This document shows positions 1-9,638 of a stretch of 64,000 bases of DNA, piece by piece; position 1 is the first letter of the stretch; every line of letters begins with the position of its first letter. This DNA is from Bilabrum cf. latius (taxonomy: Eukaryota; Bigyra: Bicosoecida; Bigyra; Bicosoecida), in contig OZ237763.1 in the NCBI GenBank assembly GCA_965178125.1, positions 1 to 64,000 on the forward strand, in the 5' to 3' direction. The notes beneath the pieces were generated by a model. It did no database searches. It had not been told where the DNA came from and saw only the letters and a list, made by a program, of their open reading frames with translations. A program made the position numbers and the translations under genes.

Positions 1-1110
1 ACCCTAACCCTAACCCTAACCTAACCCTAACCCTAACCCTAACCCTAACCCTAACCCTAACCCTAACCCTAACCCTAACCCTAACCCTAACCCTAACCCT
101 AACCCTAACCCTAACCCTAACCCTAACCCTAACCCTAACCCTAACCCTAACCCTAACCCTAACCCTAACCCTAACCCTAACCCTAACCCTAACCCTAACC
201 CTAACCCTAACCCTAACCCTAACCCTAACCCTAACCCTAACCCTAACCCTAACCCTAACCCTAACCCTAACCCTAACCCTAACCCTAACCCTAACCCTAA
301 CCCTAACCCTAACCCTAACCCTAACCCTAACCCTAACCCTAACCCTAACCCTAACCCTAACCCTAACCCTAACCCTAACCCTAACCCTAACCCTAACCCT
401 AACCCTAACCCTAACCCTAACCCTAACCCTAACCCTAACCCTAACCCTAACCCTAACCCTAACCCTAACCCTAACCCTAACCCTAACCCTAACCCTAACC
501 CTAACCCTAACCCTAACCCTAACCCTAACCCTAACCCTAACCCTAACCCTAACCCTAACCCTAACCCTAACCCTAACCCTAACCCTAACCCTAACCCTAA
601 CCCTAACCCTAACCCTAACCCTAACCCTAACCCTAACCCTAACCCTAACCCTAACCCTAACCCTAACCCTAACCCTAACCCTAACCCTAACCCTAACCCT
701 AACCCTAACCCTAACCCTAACCCTAACCCTAACCCTAACCCTAACCCTAACCCTAACCCTAACCCTAACCCTAACCCTAACCCTAACCCTAACCCTAACC
801 CTAACCCTAACCCTAACCCTAACCCTAACCCTAACCCTAACCCTAACCCTAACCCTAACCCTAACCCTAACCCTAACCCTAACCCTAACCCTAACCCTAA
901 CCCTAACCCTAACCCTAACCCTAACCCTAACCCTAACCCTAACCCTAACCCTAACCCTAACCCTAACCCTAACCCTAACCCTAACCCTAACCCTAACCCT
1001 AACCCTAACCCTAACCCTAACCCTAACCCTAACCCTAACCCTAACCCTAACCCTAACCCTAACCCTAACCCTAACCCTAACCCTAACCCTATCCCTAACC
1101 CTAACCCTAA
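1..1110. repeat. Telomere repeat array (CCCTAA)n
   Basis: About 185 head-to-tail copies of CCCTAA fill the first 1.1 kb, which is the TTAGGG type seen in many eukaryotes. The C-rich strand reads 5'->3' from base 1, as expected at the left end of a chromosome. Two interruptions are visible: one unit lacks a C near base 21 and one unit reads CCCTAT near base 1087-1092, next to the inner border. The array ends abruptly at the 58-bp satellite. Confidence 0.98.
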
Positions 1111-1113
1111 AAG

Positions 1114-1500
1114 CAGTCAGCGCCGTGGATGGTGTTTGTGGGATGGATTGCTGGAGTGTCGGGTCGGTGGGCAGTCAGCGCCGTGGATGGTGTTTGTGGG
1201 ATGGATTGCTGGAGTGTCGGGTCGGTGGGCAGGCAGCGCCGTGGATGGTGTTTGTGGGATGGATTGCTGGAGTGTCGGGTCGGTGGGCAGTCAGCGCCGT
1301 GGATGGTGTTTGTGGGATGGATTGCTGGAGTGTCGGGTCGGTGGGCAGTCAGCGCCGTGGATGGTGTTTGTGGGATGGATTGCTGGAGTGTCGGGTCGGT
1401 GGGCAGTCAGCGCCGTGGATGGTGTTTGTGGGATGGATTGCTGGAGTGTCGGGTCGGTGGGCAGGCAGCGCCGTGCATGGTGTTGGTGGGATGTATTGTT
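1114..1500. repeat. 58-bp subtelomeric tandem repeat
   Basis: Six near-identical 58-bp units, starting CAGTCAGCGCCGTGG or CAGGCAGCG, run from 1114 to 1461. A seventh, decayed partial unit follows to about 1500. Because 58 is not a multiple of 3, all three frames rotate through the same peptide, so the open frames across it are a by-product of the repeat. It sits directly against the telomere and is probably a subtelomeric satellite. Confidence 0.92.
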
Positions 1501-1668
1501 GCCAGTGGAGCTGTCTCGCTGCTTGAGTGGCGTCGTGGGTGGCAATTCGAACATAAAGTACCCTTGCAGTATATAAATATGCGGAAAAAATAACCGTAGC
1601 AAGCGCCATCATAAGGTCTAGCTCCAGCACATACCTGGCAGATCGTGGCAGATCTAGGCAGATCTACT

Positions 1669-2550
1669 TCAGAGCGTGTGCTGTTGGTAGCCGCCTGCTG
1701 CAACTGTGGGGTCCACAGGGGCGGACGGTGCCTTCGCACTCGGGCTGCTGGCTTGATACTCGTGCCCTGAACCCCCCATGCCATCGTCCTGTTGGTAGCT
1801 TCCATCCGCGCCCATGTCATCCTCCTGCTCCTGGGGAAACCCTGCACCCATGCCCATCCCAGCAGCACCAGCTGGAGCACCATCTGCAAGATAATAAAGA
1901 ATAAACATTTAGCGTGTGCCCAAATGACAACTTGGCTTGTGAACTCGATGGATACATCAAATTGCAGACGGATTCCCTAACCAATGGAAGCAGCAGATTG
2001 AGCCGCGTGGTACCCCCCCCAAGACTGGAAAGTTTGGTAGCCGAACCAACCGATGGCTACCTTAGCAAACATATTAAGCACCGTCATAGCCAGTCCGAAT
2101 GCATCAGCACTAGCGTACTTCGTCGGTGAATTCGAGAGTGCGACGTCAACAAGATGTCCCCACAGGCCACACCAGGCAATGTCAAGCACTAGAGACCCTG
2201 CGAAATTAATGAGAAGGGTAGAAATCATACAATGGTTTCCTTGGCTTGTAGCTTGGATTGCGGTGCGGCTTGCTTAGAGTAACAACTGTGCGCTTACCCG
2301 CAAGCAGCGCAAGGAATAGCCCTAGGCCTCGAGGTCTCATGCTCCACAGGCCCCACAGCCCGAAAAACGGCAAGACAACATTATAAGCCTGCGTTGCCGT
2401 TGAAGAGATACAGCGAAGGAGGCAATGATGCAGGAAGTCTAGCACAATTCCTGGAACACTGCCAAATTTTCTCACTGGAGTCAACGATGACATGCATGCC
2501 AGGAACGAGAGAACGCTCGAAACGATGAGAGAAATCTCTAACAGATCCAT
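1669..2550 (-). CDS. AGTRAP-like multi-pass membrane protein
   Basis: I infer four exons: 2550-2476, 2388-2298, 2197-1982 and 1883-1669, giving 198 residues and a TGA stop. The introns are 87, 100 and 98 bp and all phases match. The third donor is GTTAGG, weaker than the others; its TAG falls inside the intron. The protein starts MDLLEISLIV and has several hydrophobic segments, including PFFGLWGLWS, LALLAGSLVLDI and a stretch around AFGLAMTVLNMFAKVAIG. It ends in a Gly/Met/acidic tail. Spacing and motifs (LVLDI, GMAIL-like, then a short aromatic-Gly turn) recall the type-1 angiotensin II receptor-associated protein family of Golgi/endosomal membrane proteins. That assignment is by eye and moderate. 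It is the outermost gene on the chromosome and is transcribed towards the telomere. Confidence 0.6.
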
Positions 2551-2989
2551 GCCTGTCGATTTCGTCGGCGCACTGTGTCTTCTCCTTCCATTCTTTCATT
2601 GCCTCAGAAGTTGCACTGTACAATTGAACTCTTATGTCAGATTCGGTGCTCAGCGCGTCAGCGGCGCCGGCGCCACAAGCATTTGGATCTTGGGATACCT
2701 GTGACAGTGTATTGATCAGAGCTTGCAATAGGATGTATCGTCGCGCACGGGCATTGGAAAGGATATTTTCTTCAGCATGTGTCCGAGCCGCTGCTCGACC
2801 TGTCGCAAGGTAAGGTGCACCTCGACCTGCGATGACAGTGCGGTATTGATTAGGTTTGCCAGTCAAGCCCGACAATAGTCCTGTCTATCAAATGCTTGTG
2901 GCTGTCTTCCATGCTTGGATGGCTCGAGATTCTGACCGACAGCCGGTATCGCATACGTGACGCTTGATGTCCGCCCCCAGTATTGCAGT
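2551..2989. other. Divergent intergenic region between AGTRAP-like and E2 genes
   Basis: This 439-bp stretch separates the facing starts of the AGTRAP-like gene and the E2 gene and should hold both promoters. On the minus strand about 2875-2555 is open, with a plausible amino-acid composition, but has no ATG at its start and overlaps the AGTRAP-like first exon in another frame. I cannot decide whether it is an exon of a further gene. I see no RNA gene. Confidence 0.4.
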
Positions 2990-4583
2990 ATGAATATTAT
3001 CCGGAGCATGGCAACGTTCAATGATACTGATTATACCCCTATGAAAATGCCAGCATTGTCTCCGGTGAGTTTTGACTACTGAAGTTTTTGGATTGTGGCA
3101 GATCAGCTCCTCCTGCAACAAGTGCCGAGGCTTGCTGCTTTATCCAATCCCACACGAGCCAATGCACGAATCTTAGTTGCTTTTCTAGCTGATTGCACAG
3201 ACCATGGAGCACGGTCGTATCAAGGAATGGCAAGTTGCTGAAGGGGATGAGCTGTCCCCCGGGATGGAGCTTGCTGAGGTTGAGACGGACAAAGCTAGTA
3301 TTACGTTCGAGTGCCAAGACGACGGCTACCTAGCGAAAATATTTGTTGAAGCAGGTGCCGGTGATGTTGCGGTTGGGGACGTGATTGGGGCGATGGTAGA
3401 GGACGAGGAGGACGTTGCAAAATTGGCTGGACTCACCTTGGATGAAGCTGCGGCGGCTGCTGGCGGCGGTGGCGGCGCCGATGCGCCTGCACCCGCTCCC
3501 ACACCAGCCCCGGCCCCGGCCCCGGCTCCGGCTCCGACGCCCTCTCCAGCCGCAGCATCCGCGGCAGGCTCCTCCCCGGCACCCGCCCCTTCTTCCGCCG
3601 GAGGGCCCGTCCGCGCAACCCCGCTCGCCAGGACGCTCGCACGGGATGCCGGGCTTGATTTGGTGCAGCTTGCAGGGGCAGGTTCTGGCCCTGAGGGCCG
3701 CTTGGTGGCGGACGACGTGCGCGCTGCCATCGAGGGCGGGGCGGCTGCTGTGGTGGGTGACCAGGCCCCGGCCCCGGCCCAGGCACAGGCAGGGTACGGG
3801 CAGCAGGGCCAGGGGGTGGCTCCGCAGGCTGAGGCAGGAGCAGCAGGGGCGGGCGGCTGGTTCCCGACCCGGGGTGCGTTCACGGACATGCCTCACGGTC
3901 CTGGCCGATCTGAGTGGGCCGCTGCTCTGACAGCCAGCAAGCGGGACGTACCTCACTACTACCTGACGGTGGACGTCTCCATGGATGCGGCACTGGCGCT
4001 GAGGGGTAGGCTGAACACCAGGCTGGCCCAGGGCAAGGGGGATGCTCCCGCCCAGGTGTCATCGCACGATCTGGTCGTGAAGGCCTCGGCTCTGGCCATG
4101 CGAGACGTGCCCGAGGCCAACTCAGCCTGGCTGCCCGAGGCGGTCAGGCAGTACCACTACGTGGACGTGGCTTTTGCGGCGCAGGGGCCCAGTGGCAGCA
4201 CGAGCCACCCCGTACTGGTGGACGCAGGCACCAAGGGCCTGGGCGAGCTGGCTGAGGCACGGAGCAGGCTGCAGCAATAGGCGGCGGCGGGTGAGCTGCA
4301 GGGTGACGAGGCCCAGGGGGGCACGTTCACGGTGGTCAACTTGGGTAGGTTCGGAGTGAGGCAGGCCAGCGCCATTGTGCGGCCCCCGCAGTCCTGCGTG
4401 CTTGCGCTTGGGGCGGTGCAGAGGCGGGCTGTTCCGGACGGTCCCAATGGCGGCGTGCGGCCGTCGTACGTGCTGAGCTGCACGCTCTCGTGCGACCACC
4501 GCACCGTGGATGGGGCGGTGGGCGCCGCTTGGCTGCAAGCCTTCAAGGCCTACCTGGAGGACCCGGACACGATGCTGCTGTGA
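2990..4583 (+). CDS. Dihydrolipoamide acetyltransferase (pyruvate dehydrogenase E2), mitochondrial
   Basis: E2 transfers acetyl groups from lipoamide to CoA in the mitochondrial pyruvate dehydrogenase complex. Exons 2990-3064 and 3201-4583 (136-bp intron, donor GTGAGT, acceptor TTGCACAG) join in phase 0 to give MPALSPTMEHG, the classic start of a lipoyl domain. The product is about 485 residues. The lipoyl lysine is in ETDKAS (about residue 56). An Ala/Pro linker follows, then a peripheral-subunit-binding domain (RATPLARTLARDAGLDL), then the catalytic domain ending with SCDHRTVDGAVG, which contains the HxxxDG active-site motif. One in-frame TAG (4278-4280, residue about 385) lies inside the catalytic domain just before GELQGDEAQGGTFTV, so it must be read as sense. 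The stop is TGA. The start at 2990 gives only a short leader before the lipoyl domain; 3008 is an alternative, and a further upstream targeting exon is possible. Confidence 0.92.
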
Positions 4584-4746
4584 GTGGTAGAGAGACAGGG
4601 ACGAAGGAAGCCACGGCTGTGCGGCTGCACGACCATTGAGTCTGCACAGGATATGACCTAGAATTGCAATAAGCACACACACCGAAGTGCATCCGGATAT
4701 GTCTGTCCATCAGGCTCGGATCTATCAATCTGCGAACCTGGCCCCT

Positions 4747-6621
4747 TCACCCTCGCTTGGACGAAATCTCCCTGGCCCTCCTCACTGCGAACCTGGCCCT
4801 GGCCCTCTGCAGCAGCCACTGGGACCTGGCATCCGCCTCCATTCCGCCGGGGCTCAGCCCTCCCTTGCGACTGGGCAGTGGCGCCTCAAGCACTGCGCGG
4901 GCAGCCGCCAAGTCTTCTGGCCAGCCCTTGGAGCTCTCCTTCTGTGCCTCAGCGGCGCCGGCGCCTGCCCCTGTAGAAGCCCCATCCCGTTTACCGGCAG
5001 GCTTCGATTCACTGCCTGCTCCTCGCCCCGGTCTGGCTTCGAGCTCATCTCGGCCAGCAGCTGGCAACTACCCCGCCAGGGCGGCCTCAACCACGGCACC
5101 AACCGATGCACCCCCCTGCAGCCTCTCCCTCACGGCCTGTTCCCGCACCTGAGGTGCCACGTCTAGCACGCTCGCCACGTTCCTGTCCAGCGGAGAAGGA
5201 CTACCAGCCGCTTCCATGCCTCTGCCCAGCACAGCCGGCACGTCCACCCGCCCTAGAGGCCGGCCCAGGTCCGTCCTCAGCCCAAATGCACCCCCCGTCA
5301 CCACGGACAAAGATAGGGAAGGCAAGCCAAGGAACCCTGCCCCAGCTCCCGCAGCGCGCGCCCCGCCAGCGCCTGGGAGCGAGGGCGAGTCTCCGCGCCT
5401 GCCAGCTGTGGTTTGTCCGTCTAGCCGCAATACCAAGGCGTCTGCATGACCAAGCGCCGAGTCGGCGGGCGGCATGCGCACCCCATCCGGCCACTCGCCG
5501 GCTCCCTACGAGGCGGCAGGTACCGCTGCCTGCGAGCCCGCAGCGGTGCCTCCTGAGGCCCCGGCTGACGGAGAAGCGATCAAATCGGCCCCGCACATGG
5601 GACAGGCCGCTCCGGTGGCTCGGATGCCCACCCACCGCACCAGCAGATCCGTCCGGAACACATGCCCGCAGGACGTGCGCACGGCATCACCACCCGGCCC
5701 CACCCGCACCATGGAGATCCCGCAGACGAGACCATTCTAGTCCACCGCCTCCCACAGCCTCTGCGCCTCTTTCAGCCTGCCCATGACCCCCACGTGCCTC
5801 GCGTAGTCGCCCACCTTGGACAGCAAGGCCCAGGCACGGCCCAGCGCAAGCCACAGGAGCCCCAAGTGCATCACTCCGACACCACGCTCCATCAGACCGA
5901 GCTGCAGGGCAAGCCAATCCTATGCCACGCTCAGAAACAAGGTGCTGACATCGACGGCGCCGTCCAGGGCCAGCGTGATTGCAGGAGCGGAAGGACCCCC
6001 TGCCAGGCCGCGCGAAGCTGTGTGCATGGCGATAGCAGCCGCGTGGGCCCCATCCAGTGCAAGGTAGTATGACACTAGCGGCTTCGCGCCCCCCATGAAC
6101 ATTATAGCCAAGTACCCCAGAGCTATCGAAGCACATGCAACCAGCACGCTGCACGACATGATGGCTGCGTGCTGGTGCGGAGGGAAGCCAGTCAGCGCCT
6201 AGCCGTGCAACTCCACGGCATCAAGCCGCCGACGCGCCAGAGCTGCCAACTGCTCCAAAACTATGATAATACCGACCCATCCCGCCCATAGAAGCGCTTC
6301 CACGTCGAAATGAACCCCAAGCAGTGCAGCTGAGAACACCAGCTTCAGCAACACAAAATTCAACGCTTTCTCCTATAGCAATAGTTTTTCATCCGAAGAA
6401 AGCGTACCAAATAATACTGAACTTATTGTAAAAAACACCCAGCCGCATGCTACCGCAATAAAATTACCGGCAAGCACGATTTTGGCTGGGTTGTGCAAGA
6501 CGTCTGCTAGCATGGCTTCCACGGTGAACGATCCGCCCTCCCGAAGGCACCCCAGTGCAAGAGATAGAACTAGAAAAACGGTTGATACTGCCGCGTAGCC
6601 TTTCCATGAAAGGATCGACAT
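4747..6621 (-). CDS. AMFR/gp78-like ER membrane E3 ubiquitin ligase
   Basis: This looks like a multi-pass ER ubiquitin ligase of the AMFR/gp78-HRD1 group, which ubiquitinates ERAD substrates. One 624-residue frame runs from ATG 6621 to TGA 4747, interrupted only by six TAG codons (low coordinates 6373, 6199, 5920, 5737, 5506, 5068). The N-terminal half is hydrophobic with several membrane segments and the gp78-like block VLFGTLSSDEKLLL, then TAG, then EKALNFVLLKLVFS. A RING follows at about residues 297-340 (GLVCGISM, SCGHVF, ACPMCGADL). A CUE-like ubiquitin-binding stretch lies at about 477-518 (VREQAVRERLQ, AALAG, then TAG). The order membrane domain, RING, CUE matches gp78 and the length is close to the human protein (643). 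An earlier ATG in a possible upstream mini-exon (6836-6808) would fit in phase, but 6621 gives the family-like N-terminus. Confidence 0.82.
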
Positions 6622-6740
6622 GGTGGTACAGGCAAAATACTCGGAAGGCAACGTGGAGGCTGCTGATCGCGGCTCAACGAAGGTTCCTGCCGAACCTGAA
6701 GGTCGAATTTGAATCTCGAACCAGTAGATAAGCCCCTGCC
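6622..6740. promoter_or_regulatory. 119-bp bidirectional promoter region
   Basis: Only 119 bp separate the predicted start codons of the AMFR-like gene (minus) and PSF2 (plus). Both promoters and both 5' leaders must lie here or overlap the neighbouring transcription unit. I recognise no core-promoter motif. The call rests on gene orientation only. Confidence 0.4.
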
Positions 6741-8411
6741 ATGGACTGGGAAGTCGGGAGGACTCCAGTGGAGTTGCAATTTAAGGTAAGCCTTGATTCA
6801 CACTTACCTTGATAGTAGCGCGCCGGGTACACGCATTTTGGAGGAGGTATCAGTTGAATCATTTGCGCTGTCCGCAGGCAGAAAATTAGCTCATAGAGGT
6901 GACTCCACTGCGCAATTCCAGCCTTGTATACAATGGATACAGCGTGAGGCATTCTTGTGTAGTTTTAGATCGCAGTAAAGCCGGTATTCCTCTAAAATTC
7001 CTTAACTTGCGCTGTCGATGCATATCGCAGGGAAAGTTTGGCCCGTTCGCGCGCGGCAAGTCGACGAAGCTCCCTTTGTTCCTGGCATTGCTGCTCAAGT
7101 CAAGAGGAGTTCTTGCCGTTCGGTGCCCGGCTTGGCTGTAGCTCGATGCATTGAAGCACGTGCTGCGAGAGGAGCAGGATGAGAATCGAAAGCACGAGCT
7201 AGCACCGCTACCAGAGTATTGGGAAGAAATGGCGGCACTTATTCTAAAGAAGTGAGTGATTATGGTGCGTTTTGTTTGATGAACGTGGGTGCAGTGCATA
7301 CAGAGCATTTGAACCACACACGAGCCATATACTCAACTAGGGTCGCCAACGCAGGGCCCCAGAAGACGTAGCAGCCATCTCAGACGTGAGGCAAGTCTTG
7401 CAGAGCATTCGTGAGGTTAGAAGAGCCAAAATTTTGCGCGGCCGCGCCACCCTCCTCGGCCTGGCCGAAGCAGAGCCCCTCCCGTTCTCGGCGGGGATCC
7501 CTCACGTGGGCCGCCGGGAGCTGCTGCTGCTTCAGGACGATTTCCTCGGAGTGCTGGACGACCTGCAGTCCGTGCACCAAACCAAGCTGGAGCTGGAGCT
7601 GAGAGAAGCCCGCGAGCGAGCGGAGGAGGCGCAGGCCAGCAGGTCAGGCGGGGGGCTCCGGGCGCGTGGCTCTGCTGGTGCGTCCTCGTCCTCGTCCTCG
7701 GTACCGAGAGGAGGGCAGTCCACGGATCCTGCATCGGGGAGTGGGGGCAGGGCGAGTGGGGTTGCAGGGACTGGATTCGGCACGCCCGATCCTGTCGCGT
7801 ACCGCGGCACTGGCAGCAGCACTGGGGCAGGGGACCCTGCCGTGCCCTCGGGCCCGGGCAGCGCCGCGTTTGGGCTCAGGACAGGGGAGGCCACTCCTGC
7901 CCCCAGACTGGGTCCGGGGCTCGGGCGCGCGACGGACCCCCGTCCGCTGGCCTCGGCCTCCATCGGAGGCGCTGGCTCTGGCAGCGGGCCTGCCCCTGGC
8001 GGGTCTGTGCTGACCACCAACATGAGCGCGGTGACGCAGGCGAGGGCACACCGCACCGCGCAAGACCTCAGGGCACGATTCCATCGAGCCAGGGCTAGCG
8101 CTAGCACCGGCACAGCTGCCAGTGGCGCTAGCTCGGGGGCAGTGTAGCTTGAAGAAGAAGGTGGCCAGGGCAGCAGCAGCAGCCCCAGCTCGTCGTCATC
8201 AGCAGCGGCAGCTGATGAGGCAAAGGGGACGGCAGCTCTGATGGAGGGCACGGGCGACCCCAGGGTAGGCTAGAAGAGGCCAAACGAGGGCGACCTCGCG
8301 GAGGATGTGGGGGAGCGGGCGGGAGACTGGGGCGGCGAGCAGGAGCCGTTGCAGCCATCCGGGGACGCGGCTGGGAGCGAAGAGGGGCAAGGGGCAATGG
8401 AGGAGAGCTGA
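6741..8411 (+). CDS. PSF2: GINS complex subunit PSF2
   Basis: PSF2 is one of the four GINS subunits, which join Mcm2-7 and Cdc45 in the replicative CMG helicase. Four exons fit: 6741-6785, 6878-6943, 7031-7251 and 7355-8411, with introns of 92, 87 and 103 bp and all phases matching. The joined N-terminus reads ELQFKAENXLIEVTP (X = TAG 6887). It continues with GKFGPFARGKSTKLPLFLAL, then CPAWL, TAG (7139), LDALKHVL and APLPEYWEEMA. Exon 4 opens with the DVRQVLQSIREVRRAKI helix. These are the PSF2 A- and B-domain signatures. After about residue 190 the protein continues as a long Gly/Ser/Ala-rich tail not usual for PSF2, with TAGs at 8145 and 8271, to a TGA at 8409-8411. Total about 462 residues against about 185-210 in most eukaryotes. 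Confidence 0.85.
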
Positions 8412-8741
8412 AGCAGAAACCCTGCCATTGGGAAGATCCTTAGCATTACATCTTTCCTGTCGCCCAGAATTGCAAGCATTGTGCCTCGTGCGGCCGCTCG
8501 GATAGCGCTGATCACTGCGATTGGTGTGGCCTACGCGCTGGCGGTTGCGGATTGAGCAGGGATTGACCGCATCCCAGGCTTCTCCCGAAGCAAATTGCAC
8601 AAGTCGTTTAGTGTGCGGAGATGAGTGCTCCGAATCCTAATCGTTGCCGTGGGCATCTCCTGTTCGTCCCGATGCAGTTCGCAAAGGGTCGAGCCCGTCA
8701 TAAATCAAATGTAGTCCAGCGCTTGCAAATGAGGTAAATTC
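8412..8741. other. Intergenic region PSF2 to RING-CH gene
   Basis: This 330-bp stretch follows the PSF2 stop codon. The PSF2 frame stays open after the TGA for 44 more codons and would encode a hydrophobic segment (RIALITAIGVAYALAVAD) ending in a second TGA at about 8555. I found no good donor that would splice out the first TGA. The stretch from about 8560 to 8741 should contain the promoter of the next gene. Confidence 0.4.
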
Positions 8742-9443
8742 ATGCGTCGAAATAGGCAAGCACCACAATGTAGTGTTTGTGGCGAACCAAGCGACCACCA
8801 AATTTTGAAGTCGTACTGCAACTGTTCTAAAAAAAGGGAGGACCAGGGGCTGTTCCATCCTCGGTGCTGCGCTTCGCTGTTGGTGGCATATGCAAGAAGC
8901 TAGCAGACGGACGAAGTTGGTAGATCCCACATTGATCGCAGTGGGAACGACTTCGACGAGCGTAACGTCACGCAAGCTCTTGGACTGTTTGAAGGACCGC
9001 CTGCTAGCCCCAGATGCAAACGCTGCAAGGCGAACATACGAGCTCGAGCTGTGGAATCGCTGCAGTGCTCTTGTACCGATATCGTCGGGTGCGCCAGGAA
9101 GGGCCTACTTGGGCAAGCCATCGAGATGCTTTCGCTTGTTGTGGTGCTCGTGATGTTCGTGGGCACTTTCGTCCTTGCGCTGCAGGTGATGGACAGGGAT
9201 AGGGCAGATGAAGATGCATTCACCGCCGCCCGCAAACACGGCGAAGCTCCTGCCCCTGAGCTGGTCGCGAGGGTGCGCCGGGCCCGCTCGCTCCGGCATG
9301 GCCGCCCGCCGGTGCCCCTCTCCACCGAGAGGATCGTGGAGGCCTGCTTCGTGGTGGCTGTGGTTGCGAGCGTGGTCACGGTTTTCGTGCTCTGGCGGAG
9401 GGCGCGAGCCGCGGCCACCACGGTCAAGGTCGAGATGAAGTGA
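8742..9443 (+). CDS. RING-CH (MARCH-like) membrane E3 ubiquitin ligase
   Basis: The 233-residue frame starts at ATG 8742 and ends in TGA, with one TAG at 8901. The cysteine/histidine order fits a RING-CH finger (C4HC3): QCSVC, then YCNC, then FHPRC, then PRCKRC, at about residues 9-95. Two hydrophobic helices follow, at about 129-147 (LSLVVVLVMFVGTFVLAL) and 195-216 (IVEACFVVAVVASVVTVFVL). A RING-CH followed by two transmembrane helices is the layout of MARCH proteins, which ubiquitinate membrane cargo. The TAG lies inside the finger between the His-Cys pair and the last Cys pair. In the standard code the finger and the helices would look like separate fragments. The family call is based on motif spacing only. 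Confidence 0.72.
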
Positions 9444-9638
9444 CTGCCCCCCGACAGTTAGCCAGCTTGCCAAGTTGCAATGCATGTGTTCTTCTTGGCG
9501 GATCCATGCGACGATATTGTGGCAGAGGTATGACGCAGCTGAATTGCAAGAGAAAATTTTCGAAGTCTCATCGCAATTCTTCAGTCCAACCAAAGCTTCG
9601 GACCACTCGTAGCTCGCAAGCACCGGGCCCATGCTCAC

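Noticed and set aside
1125-1630. Overlapping open frames across the 58-bp satellite on both strands
   Set aside because: They are the same unit read in rotating frames; there is no start context, motif or codon bias.
1977-1981. TAG in the AGTRAP-like gene as a further sense TAG
   Set aside because: Splicing at the GTTAGG donor removes it and gives a matching phase into the last exon, so I did not count it.
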